64,000 nucleotides of DNA from Batrachochytrium dendrobatidis JAM81 (taxonomy: Eukaryota > Chytridiomycota > Chytridiomycetes > Rhizophydiales), in the NCBI RefSeq assembly GCF_000203795.2, contig NW_006281101.1, positions 459,279 to 523,278 on the forward strand, read 5' to 3'. Shown here one piece after another: positions 49,601 through 61,100 of the stretch (position 1 is its first letter; every line of letters begins with the position of its first letter). The translations under genes were made by a program, and so were the position numbers. The notes beneath the pieces were generated by a model. The model saw only the letters and a program-made list of their open reading frames with translations. It was not told the DNA's origin and did not search any database.

Positions 49601-50376
49601 ATTAATGCCGGATTAGCAAATATCTACATACGCAGAATAAATTGTGGACCTCGCTCCGAGTCATGGAATCGACACCCAACACAATGCAGCATCCGTTTGT
49701 ATGCATGCTTAACTATTCCAAAGGAGCTCGCATTCTTCCTCGTGCTTTGAGATTTTTTGATCGTAACCAGCTTATGCAGATATTTGCAGTCATTTTGAAT
49801 CGCTTCGAGTGCCTCAAAGTCAGCAACATTTTTACTGGTATTCAAAATTCAGACGTGGATGCATTTATGGGGAATGTGATTCCATTGCTGGTGGGTGTCA
49901 TTTCCGAAGCACCCATGATTGCAGTCATCTCGCTTGCCCGCACTGTCCTTGAGCGACACAATATCATCTGGTTTGCTAAAAACAAGGTTGGCATTTCCAT
50001 TCTTACTATGCTACTTAGTCGTGCTGAAGTGTTGAAACAAGGTCTTCCCAATATCCGGGCACCATCAGAGCAGGAGCTTGGCATGTGGAGCGAGATTTAC
50101 AATTTCTTATTCCAGTCCTTGCAAGGACACTTTTCATCCTTATTTCCTACCAATCCTTTATCAGCGGATAATGTTTGCGTATGGCAGTTTATGTCTGCAG
50201 TTGCAGTAGGCGCATCTGGTATTGATCATCAACGAATTCTGGTCACTGAAGTGCGTGAGCATGTCATGCATGCATCCAAAACGGGCGATCCAAAAGCGTT
50301 GGATAATGTCAATTTGTTTTTGAATGCCTTGGGATTGGGAATCAGCGCTGCCCAGCTTGCCGCCATGCCTATATAA
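46616..50376 (+). CDS. PAT1: PAT1, mRNA decapping activator / P-body protein (interrupted by assembly gap)
   Basis: Pat1 bridges Lsm1-7, Dhh1 and the decapping enzyme in mRNA turnover. Exons: 46616-47066, 47245-47286, 47388-47461, 47547-48803, 48891 to the gap, gap to 49536, and 49617-50376. Up to the gap all phases agree. Features in order: MSFFGFDTALP and LNDETFGD (the N-terminal Dhh1-binding signature), GRDFQYA, a long Gln/Met/Pro-rich region, GLMRKFEMEYIAKIQVSNLF with EDPHKDDYYY, SLEGTLGKITSTTSRNPKK, and a helical C-terminal domain (LWTSLRVMESTP, LPRALRFFDRNQLMQIFAVI). The stretch of Ns falls between the DDYYYHVF block and the SLEGTLGKI block. Just right of the gap, the frame that encodes QMRRIIESRKHQR has a TAA at 49199-49201, so the gap edge is misassembled or an intron border lies there. 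Confidence 0.92.
49036..49186. other. Assembly gap (151 Ns) inside PAT1
   Basis: A run of 151 undetermined bases lies within the coding region of PAT1. Open reading frames that run through the Ns are artefacts. The true length and content are unknown; flanking coding sequence suggests a Lys/Gln-rich stretch. Confidence 0.99.
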
Positions 50377-50805
50377 ACATATCGAGGTTGCTGTTTTTTG
50401 GTAGGATTGGATTTCCCGTGGTTTGTTCTATAGTCTTGATTCAACTTATTTCTCTAGTTGCAGCCATATTCGCGTAAAATGGAGTCCTTTATCTTGCATT
50501 GTCTCTGTTTTGCTTTGGAATAAACAATAGTCAAATATTCGTTGCATGTTCACATTACAAGCCGATTCTAATCGACACTCTCAATGTTTGGAATCGCACG
50601 CCATATAAAGCCATTTTTATTAAAGCGATTGTTGGGTTCAAACATGGACAGTATTAAACTCTACTTTGACATTACTGCTCATTGAGCGGTTAATACACAT
50701 TTATATTGATGATCCATTCTATTTTCTACAATTCTCAATGAAACCATACCCTATATACTAAACCCAGCCATGTAAAACACGATAAGCAGGAAATATGCTT
50801 TATGA
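50377..50805. other. Convergent intergenic region with solo terminal-repeat copy
   Basis: About 430 bp separate the 3' ends of PAT1 (+) and PKR1 (-). At 50462-50481 AGCCATATTCGCGTAAAATG matches the left end of the element at 26369 at 17 of 20 positions. No inverted partner was found nearby, so this may be a remnant of an old insertion. No gene is present. Confidence 0.45.
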
Positions 50806-51909
50806 TTAGATATCTTTTTTTGACTCGACGGGAAACGTATTTTCAGATGTGGATTGATCGGGATGCATCAAAACAGCATCTGGTTCAGGAACCATGGATA
50901 AGAACCAAGCAACAGATGCCCACAGACAGATTGAAATGCAAAATAGAAAGATCACATGTGGGTTAAGGTTTGAAAGGTAGAGAAGAAAGGCAAAATTAAG
51001 AACCAACCCGGCAAATGCAATATGCATAATGAGTTGAACACGAGGACTTAGACCGGGAGTAAAGATGGAGTCAATCAACTCGACCAAAAGCGGAACTGGA
51101 TCTTTTTCGATATGAGTATCGTGCTGAATCTCTTGATCACTTGAATGACAACCGCTTTCGTCATCGCTTGAATGGGGCTGAATGCTTTCAGAGCTGTCGT
51201 CCACAGTACCTTCATTTTTGTCTACATGTGTATCATCTCTACCAAACTTGTCCTCATTACTGGCATCCACCGTGTACGCTGAGTCTGTAGATGAATCATT
51301 AAACATAACTGGTGGGTTTCCTTGCAATCCTTCATCAGCAAAAGTGCCAGGATTAAAGGAGTTTACAAGTACAAGCGACTCATCATCCGCTGTACTATGT
51401 TGTACAGAGTCTGATCGAGTATCGGATTCAACATGCTGATATTCTGGGGTGGATCCAAGAGTGGATGATTTTGATTGACCCATAGTCAAGTCAGCAACAG
51501 GAATATAGTTTTTGGAATGAGTGATGGATAATCCAAAGTCAGAAGTCAAATCAGGTTTTGGTAAATGCATATTTTCCGAAGCCAGAGTTGGTTGCGAAGC
51601 TGATGCCAGGGAAATAGGATTTGAAGATGAATCGAGTGTCTGCAATCCATCAAAATCACTCTCAGTGATGTTGCTGATGACTTGGTCTACATCAGAGAGT
51701 ATAGTGTGTTCCAGGTCTTGTAGTAGCAACGGCTTGGACATTTTAAACATGTCAGGCTCAGCAGATTGTGCAGCAGTCAAGGACTGGGATGGGTTCAAAC
51801 TCACTGAAACTGTAGTTTCATCCTTGATACAAGATGTCTTGTTTATAGAATGAGTAGTCGAGTCCAGGCTTTTCCGTTTATTCGATAGCATTGGTGTCTG
51901 CATCACCAA
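50806..51909 (-). CDS. PKR1: Pkr1-family V-ATPase assembly protein with long N-terminal extension
   Basis: Yeast Pkr1 is a small ER membrane protein that helps assemble the V-ATPase membrane sector. This is a single exon of 367 residues. The Pkr1 core is at residues ~268-345: ELIDSIFTPGLSPRVQLIMH, a first membrane helix (IAFAGLVLNFAFLLYL), the short loop SNLNPHV, and a second helix (IFLFCISICLWASVAWFLSM). It matches the yeast pattern FEPGTSPQL...H...FALFCISLLLW closely. The core normally begins near the N-terminus. Here it is preceded by ~265 Ser/Asp/Glu/Thr-rich residues without recognisable domains, so the protein is about three times the yeast length. The extension is in one uninterrupted frame with no good alternative start next to the core. 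The gene diverges from the dynein-like gene across 231 bp. Confidence 0.88.
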   Translation of the reverse strand: MVMQTPMLSNKRKSLDSTTHSINKTSCIKDETTVSVSLNPSQSLTAAQSAEPDMFKMSKPLLLQDLEHTILSDVDQVISNITESDFDGLQTLDSSSNPISLASASQPTLASENMHLPKPDLTSDFGLSITHSKNYIPVADLTMGQSKSSTLGSTPEYQHVESDTRSDSVQHSTADDESLVLVNSFNPGTFADEGLQGNPPVMFNDSSTDSAYTVDASNEDKFGRDDTHVDKNEGTVDDSSESIQPHSSDDESGCHSSDQEIQHDTHIEKDPVPLLVELIDSIFTPGLSPRVQLIMHIAFAGLVLNFAFLLYLSNLNPHVIFLFCISICLWASVAWFLSMVPEPDAVLMHPDQSTSENTFPVESKKDI

Positions 51910-52140
51910 TTGCTTCGCAAGGAAATATTTGAATCTGTAACTTGGTTGTCGATATAATCACATTCAATATCATACTGTCCAGCAATCTACTTTCTGATAT
52001 CGACACTTCATTGGCTTAATCTTCAAACTCCGACACTATTTTTAAATCTTCATATCAACCATCAGATTTCACCCAACATTGTTACATCTAATCATCAGTA
52101 TATATACCACATCTGTGACAAGTCTTGAACCGTTGCTATA
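51910..52140. promoter_or_regulatory. Divergent promoter region, PKR1 / dynein-like gene
   Basis: These 231 bp separate the two start codons. The half next to the dynein-like gene has a pyrimidine-rich stretch and a TATATATACC string near 52098-52107, about 35 bp before its ATG. No repeats were seen. The promoter role is inferred from position. Confidence 0.4.
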
Positions 52141-55100
52141 ATGCAACAAGCACATCACGAGCAAGTTCAGACACACTCTCAAGATGTTACACACGACTTA
52201 CCGTCCTTACTACTTTCTAAATCACAACCTTTACCATCTCAATTGTCAAAACCATCTTTAAATGAACGTATACAAATCGAGGTTCCATCAAATACTCTGC
52301 TAGAATCTTTGGGTCTTGGACAGACCGAGTCACGCTGGATCCATGCTGAAAAATTGTTTCTAGAAGTGTTTTATGGCAAGCATTATATGCCTGCATATAA
52401 TGCTCTACAATCAGCTTCAAGACCACCTCCAAAAGTTTATTTTATGCCTATTTCTTCACATCGGATGCAGTCCAAACCCGCTTTAGATCCTGTAGTCAAT
52501 GCAGGATGTCGCATCTCACGTCCTCGTACTGCTGAATTGGCTCCAAATCTTCGTCGTCGTCTCGAGAGATTTCGTGAGCTAGATACCATTGCTTTTGTCA
52601 AGCCACAGGGTCTTGGAACTCCCATGGGAACTCCTGTTCCTGGATCTTTTACTGACCATCGCTCTTCTGCGACTCGTCTGTCCCTTTCTTGTAGTCGTTC
52701 ATCAATGCTGGGCTTAAATGGTGCACGCGTTCGAGGCAGATCTGCTTCAGCAGCACGGACACGACTCACCTGCACTCTCTCTCCAGATATGCAGCAAGTC
52801 TTGGCAAATGTTTTAGGAACCTCATTTTTGGAAAAGTATCAGACACATATTGGACTTCTCCCAACCCTGAACCATATCTCCTTGATTGATAGTCAAATGA
52901 TGCACAAAACTCCTTTGCGTAAAATCCAAAAAAAGGCTGAATATCGCACTACGCATGGCTTGGGTGTTTTTCAAGCGCATATTCAAAATGAACTCTTGCC
53001 AACTTCACATGGTCATGCCACAAACTCCAATGGCCATTTCTTAGTGCGTCGTATTACTTCCAAATATAAAACACCTAGACAGCCCCCACACCGACGTATG
53101 ACTCCACGCCCCGCACAATCACGACTGCCTGCCATTCAAAAAAACATATCTCAGCTTATCAACGAAGCTGATATTTCGGCAGAACCTTTTTTATCAACTC
53201 TACAAAAAACTCCTACATTAGATAGTGATATGGTCCCAATTGATTTTGATCATCACAGTTTGAGCAGCGAACATGATTCAGATGACTCTAACAATGAACT
53301 TGATGACATCCAAATGATGACACAGGCTAAAAAGCTTGATGTTTCAAACCAAAACTTATATGTTGACTCGAATGATAGTTCAATAGCCCCAGATCCATCA
53401 TCTGTCTATGTACATACTGTGCTAAAAAACTCGACTGTTCCATCTGCCAATTCTATGCGGCGTGCCAAACGTATCGGAAACGTGTTTCCCTTGGATTTTT
53501 TTATGGACAAAGATTGCACACAAAAACTGATTCTAGCCATTTCTCATGCCGAGTTTCCTGATGGGGTTCCCTGTGTTGGTCGGCTATGGTTAGATCCAAA
53601 AGGAAAGTATTTTGAGTCGTTTGAATGTCTCGTACGATGCATATCTCGACCACACATGTGGGTTCCCTGCAAGGTAGTATCATACAATACTATTACAGGC
53701 AGATTTACTGTAAAATGGAGCATACCAGAAATGCAGCATCAACCCAACACTGCAGTCAACGAAAAATTGATTACCGAAATTATGCTTCCCGGTGACACGC
53801 TTGCATCATTAAAAAGTCGTCTCATGTATGCAAAGCAACTTCGTGACGAATTTGAAACTCATCTTGCGGTTCAACAGTGTATAAAACTGATTCGTCCCAT
53901 GATAGAACATACTTTACCAGAGTTTCCCAAAACAATTGTCGAGCGCATTTTTACACTTGCCAAGTCTCAGTTTGAAGCCTCGTTTACTTTTATTAAAAGG
54001 AAATCAATTACTGCAGTATTTGATGAAAACGAAATTCATATGCAGTGCAAGTACCAGCAAGAGCAGTTTGAAAATCAGCTACTAGATATACATAATGAAT
54101 TACAAAACGATTTCATTAACTCGGAGCTTAAATCGTTGCTAATTCAAAATCGTCATTTTAAACTGTTTGTGCCAGATGTATTGTTTTTGCACAAACAAAA
54201 CGTCCACCAACACCACGATGTGGTTCTATCTTCTGATTTGGTTGCTGAAAACTTGGTTCCTGTGAATAATGGTCACGCCAATTGCCTCAAGATGGCAGTT
54301 GAAGCTATTGAACTACAGTTACAATTTAAAATATCATTGGCAGCTCAGGATGCGTTATTTGAACTACACCAATCCATTGCTAGTATGTTTTCTTTATCTC
54401 TTTTGGATACAATTAAAAAAGGTGTTACTCGTGTTTGTTCTACTAAAAGTAAGTTGGGCAGTCCAAATCACCAAGGTGTAACATGCGTCAATGAACTTGT
54501 GATGCCAGCTCAAATTCAACATCCAACTTCTTTTCCGAAAAGTCATTTGTTGTCATGCGATTACAAATCACCAAACATTTACGGTAGAAAGCAGCCACGT
54601 CCACTTCATCCCTCCAAAAAGCATGATCATGATTCGCTGATATTACCACCAACTCATAAAATCTGGCCAGCAACTTCTAATATCAGTGGGAATTCAGCTA
54701 CACTGCTCAATATAGAAAGGGTTGAAAATACAACAATCCATCCTATTACTGATCACCAAGGAAATATAGCCTTTACCCCTGTTGATTTTTTAGACGTGTG
54801 CAAATGGCTACAGACACATTTGAGTCATGTTTTGCAAGAGCTTATTCCATCTGCTGCCAGCATTTGCTTTAAAAAGTTGATTAAAGCTTTTCATAACATA
54901 ACACCATTTGAGTGTTCAACTCAATTAGATTTCAACGTATCTAAGCAAGCCGATATGGATTTTAGTGGCGAAGTGCACCGGCGTATATCCCGAATTGTTA
55001 CTGTAATGACATATACCTTTTTGGCTCCCTTTATTGACGCGGGAATTAATTCAATTTATCAAGCTGTCCAACTTAACCAACTCCATATTCAACTGAATAC

Positions 55101-58100
55101 AACGTTTGATTTGATTCAAAGCAAAGATGCAGCAGAAAAGTGCAACAGCATGGAATTTGTGCTCGACTACGAAGTTCCATTGGATGAGTTGAGCACGCAA
55201 CTTAAATTGTGGCTGACTGCCTGGACCAATCCGATTTCATGCATTTCTCCTGGAGAATCTTTATCTATTCAATTACCAGACCATACATATACTAAAGTTT
55301 TGCTGAATGACCTTGTGGATGACAGCATTGAAGGATGCTTGTCTCACTTGAACAGACTCAAAGAAAAACTTATTCCAAGCCTTACGATTGCTTCAGAATT
55401 ACCTGTTCTTGAAGGGAACATTCAAGAATATTTGTCTCAAAACATTAAATGTCTTGATAAATTATCAGAGGTCAAAAAGGTCGTAAAATTCCATATGGAT
55501 ATTGCTATACGTGGGTTATGTAAGATTAATCACGACAATATTAAAAACAAGGTTTTTTCTTGGATTGAAAAAGTTCAAGTAATGATTTGCGATGGAATTA
55601 ATCAAACGATAGATTCTCGGGTATGCTAGTTTTTGATATTTTTAAATTGACTTGTTAATTTTTCAGGTAATAATATTTATTTGATTTCGACTACTCTAGG
55701 CAAATCAGTTGATTCTAAAATGCAACTCATTGTTTGAACTCAAGTCACCAACCACTTTTGAAGAAACCAAGTCTGCTACGGAAAAGCTGCGCGAAATGGC
55801 TACCGCAACTGATTATATTCGCGACCAAATTGATTGGCTCGGCCATCTCAAGCAGTTTCTTGACGACCGAAATTGGATTCAATCAGATATAGGATTTGCT
55901 AAATTGATCAAAGTTCGAGCAATCCAAGATACTTTTTTCTCGTTTTTGCATACTATGGAGCAGAACATCAATGATGCTAATAGACGTCTCAGCGCAAGTA
56001 TTGGTCTTGAGATTGAAAAACTGTTGAAATCGTGGGATAAGGTGGATTCGGCAGCAGACATACTATTCATACAGCCTATAAAGAAGGAAGCTACTATTTC
56101 CAAGTTGTCCAACGCCACCAGCTCATCTGAGGCTTTTGGATCTTTTACTGAAGTTTTGGATAGTAAAATTCACGGAGAAAAAAAAGCTCACTTTTTCAAG
56201 GACGATTCTAAAAAGCTTGTTACTACAACTGAGGAGCAATCAAACAAAGTTGACGCAATTCAAAACCCTGACAGAACCGACCAGACTGATTTTAATCCTC
56301 ACGAATATGTAATATCAGTGAATGGACTAGGTTAGTTATTTTGACTATGATATTTTTATAATTTTACAGCTAAATAATATGCGATTTGAAATGTGTATTT
56401 TAATACTTTGATTTACAGCCACTGACAATATGGAGCCTGATGAATTGTCTAAAATCAATCCAATGTCACAAGACTCGCCTATCATTTCAGCACAAAAACA
56501 TCAGCATAATCAAACTATATTACCTTCTAATCTTGAACAATTGGAACAGAGTTCATTTAAGGATGATCAAAAAGTAGAATTATCTCATCCAGTTGTATCC
56601 CAACCAATCATGACAATATCAAGTCCTGAAACATTTCCTGGAGCAACCTCTTCAAAACTGACGCGTCGCCGCAAAACCGTAATCAGTCCCAGTTTATGCA
56701 GACCTACCTCTAATCACACTGGTGTAACCCAGAAACCTCCCATTCCAAAAAAATATACTGGCATTGAACTAGGCGAGATTACTGATGTAGACGCATCACT
56801 CAAGGAAGTTCAACATCAGATTTTTGCTAGTATTGATGCTGCAAAACTTATCATGGCAAAAATCGCATGCATTGATAACATACCAGGCGCAATAGATATG
56901 GATATTGTTATGGATAAAATGTATACACACAGTAAACTCATTGGATGCTTGATTTGCCTTCGTTCGAATCTTGTGAATTGGAGAACCTTTTCCATAGCTA
57001 GCCTTTCCATTTCAGAAATCAACATCACTGCTGCGGAATTAATGCATATACCCGAAAAGTTTAATTTGATGAATTCACCTATTGTCAAAGCCAATTATGA
57101 TGACATGATACAATTCATGCAAGTGGAGTTGCCGCTGCTAACAATTTTAAAAAATCCGATTTTCCGCGAAGAGCACTGGGAGCATATTCGAACACTGATC
57201 CAATTTGATCTTCATATTGAAACACATTCTATTCAAGACATTATTGATACTTTTGGATTTGATACGATTTCTATTCTTACAGACACCATTGAGCCCATTG
57301 AAGCTGCAGCAAATAAGGAATATGCAATAACAAACGTGATCAAGGAAATAAAGGAGCGCTACCAGTTGATGCCCATTGAGCTTGAAACTAACAATTGCTT
57401 TGGATTACCTGTAGTCAAAAATTTTACAAACTATATTAGCACCATGGAGTCTGATTTACTCACTTTGGGGATGATGATGCCATCCAAAGGAATGGAGAAA
57501 TATAGTTTGATACTAGACGATATCAAGGCCAAACTACATACAGCCATTGAAGCTATGCGCGAGTGGGAAAAAATGCAGCCTTTAATGATTAGTGTGCATG
57601 GATTTTTCGAGTCTGAAGAAGTGCGACTACAATTATCTGTTGAGCTACGCCGCTTTCGCGTATTTGAAACAGGATACCATGTAGTTATCAATAATGTACA
57701 GACTCACCAGTTGTTTTCTATTCTTATTGAAGCGCATCCAGATTTACCCATCTCTATTGCCGATATTCGTATTGGATTGCGAAAAATCACTGATGACGTA
57801 CAAGGCTGGCTTGACAAGAAAAGACTGGGTTTTCCTAGACTATTTTTTGTATCAGATGACGAATTACTTGAGCTTGTATCCATTGCCAAAGATCCATTTT
57901 CTATACAACATCAGTTGCCCAGGTATGTGCTGGTGTTTTGCTACTATTTAAACCGTTATGTTTACATACATTTATTAACGACTGTCATTTGTATATACAA
58001 ACTGTGCATGACCTGTTTAGATATTTTGATTTTACCGAAATGATATACACAACTAATTCAAGCAAAGAATGTGTTATCACCGGAGTCAAGTCAAGCGAGG

Positions 58101-61100
58101 GTGAGTCTGTTTTATTCAACAATTCCATCGAGACACGCGAACTTGGTGTAGAGCAGTGGCTTTTAAAAGTGGAGCAAGAAGTACAGGCTACACTTCAAAA
58201 GATATTGGTGTCGCACATGCAACAACTTCAATTTGAAGGATTGCACCAACATTGGTCTACTATTTTTGAAAAGATGGTTCACAACACACCGTCTCAAATT
58301 ATTCAACTTGCCTTTCAAATCATGCGAACTACAGAGTTGCAGACATGCATTGAAAACAACAACACGTCTTCTATTTTTGATTTTATCAATCAATCAAAAG
58401 ATAATATCAATAGATTAGCTGCATTGATTCGACAAGGAGATACAAACCCATCCACTATACATAGCTGGAAAGCCATGATTATCCTGGAGATTAATTATCG
58501 AGACTGGGGACAGGATCTTTATAAAGATCGCGTTTACGATGTTACATCCTTTAAATGGCTAAAAGGATTACGCTACTACTTTTCAGAGGAAACAAATACT
58601 GTCATTGTACGACAATACCTTCAAAGCGCAGTGTATGGCTTCGAGTATGTTGGCTCTACTTCTCGGCTGTGCTGGGCAAATATATCTGAAAGGGGGTATG
58701 CAGCCATTTGGGGAGCCATGCACTTGAAAATGGGGGTCACCGGCTATGGGCCAGTGTCGATTGGAAAAACAGAGGTTTTTAAAGATTTTGCAAGAGCTGT
58801 AGGAAAGTTTGCCGTATTTTTCAATTGTAGCGAAGGAGTGTCTCCACAAGCTTTGACACGGCTTATGACTGGCATGGCAATGACTGGCTGCTATCTATTG
58901 ATGACACATTTGGATAAACTAGAATATACCACATTGTCAATTGTATGGCAAGCAATCTCTAGCTTACGCGATTTTGCCGAGCGAAAAGATGCCGCTTCAG
59001 TATCATTTTTAGGTCGTATAATCAAACTTCCTCCATCCAGCAATGTGCCATTTTTTTCAACTATATCACCTGATAGTTTGACCTCGCCAAATTTTATTGC
59101 AGCTTTGAGATCACAATGTAGACTGGTCGCATTTGCTGCTCCAGATCAAGTTGCAATTGCTTCTGGATTATTGCATATGGCTGCTTTTACTGATGCTCAA
59201 AATCTTGCTGAAAAAATTTCTGCGTTGTTCGTAATGGCTGGAGACCAGCTTTCTCGACAAACACATTATGATTTCAATTTGAGAACGATTCGAACTGTTA
59301 TTCGACTTGCAGATGCGTCCTGCGCACAGGGTAAGTCTATGTAATTTAACTCGAGTATACACGTATCATGACCAAAGTTATGGCTACTAATTCGCATGTA
59401 TAAATATTTTATATAATTGATCAGGAAACTCAAACCAAGAAACAAAGGCGGTTGTCAAAGCAATTACATCTTACATTGTTCCAAAACTTATATTTGACGA
59501 TTTTTCTGTATTTACCAATCTAATAGAAACTGTGTTTGGTGCTTGCTATAATACACTGGACACTGAAAACCCAAAACGCGAATCCAAATATGAAATGGCG
59601 ATTTCCAAACTCGAGCCTTTTTCGATCCAGCAATTGGTGTTCAAAACCATAGACCATTTTATCCAAATTATAGAAACTGGACAGCATGCAATTGTTTTGG
59701 GCAAGGTTGGCGTAGGTAAAACTTCCTTGATTCACGGTGCTTCGAGTGTACTTGGCAGTGTTGTGGATGTTGTGAATCCTCGGGCATTGCCTAGCACATT
59801 TCTTTTTGGATTTCAAGAATCAACTGGATACCAAAAGGGAATTATTGAATCAATTGCTGATAAAGCATACAAATCTTTGGATAAAAACTTTTGGCTTGTT
59901 TTTGATGGACCTTTGGAGTCATCATGGGCAGACTCAGTGTCAAGTATGCTTCAAATAGAAGAAGGTGGTGCACTGTGCTTGTCCAACGGAAAACGAGTTA
60001 TTCTTGGGTCCAACATGACTGTAGTGATTGAAACAGATAATCTGGATAATGCATCTGCAGGATTTGTCGGTCGCTTTAACATTGTATTTGTGCGGAATGA
60101 ATGGAGCTGGCGAGCACGATTGCAGGCATGGCTTTTAAATTTTCAAGATCATTGTCAAAAGATGTCGTCTAGCAATGTCAGATATATTGATGTCAAATTG
60201 CTAATAGATGCATGCTTTTCTTCATTTATGGAGAAAATCATTCAAATCACTACTGAATGTAAGCCCAAAACATCAACTACAATTCTTTTAAATACTTGTC
60301 TAGACATTTTTGAATCTCTTTTTTTGGAATACGGCAAGTTAGCGGCAGAAAGTCGATCTAAATCTGCCAAATTGTTTACGCGCACTATTTGTGACTTGAT
60401 TGAGGACATGTTTCACTACTCGGTCATTTGGTCGTTTGGCGCATGCATTAATACAGAGTTTCGCAAATTTTTTGATCAATCATATCAGCGACTAATTAAT
60501 GTTTCTGGATCCAACTCTAGGCTTGCCACCATTCTTTCTGGCAATACCGACATTTCACTTTTTGACTTGAAGTTTGAAATTTTTGGATCTGTTTGGTCGC
60601 ATATGGTTGATGATATCTTTGGGCAAAGTATTCAAGCAACCAAGATCTTGAGTAGACAACAGGAGATTATTTCCCTTTTGCTACGCCATAAACATAATGT
60701 TTTGCTGATGGGCGAGATTGGATCACGAAAAACATCCACCGCAACACAGATTATGTTGGAACTTTGTGAAAAAGAAACAAATAACATCATTGGACATGCA
60801 TTTCCATTGCTACCCAAGTCTAGTATCACTGATTTTACATCCTACCTTCAAAAAATACTAGTCGAGGATGATCAACAGACCATTAGTGACCGTCGCACAT
60901 ACACCCCTGCAAACAATAATTCTTTGATCATGTTTGTAGATGACTTGCAAATATTGACTTCAAATGCTTTTGGATCTAGAACTATATGGGAACTTTTTCG
61001 ATTTTTTACGGACAGCAAGGGCTATTGGAGTACACCCTCTACATTCCGGCATATTCATCGCGTAACCCTGCTAGCAGCATGCGATTTACTCCAGAATTCT

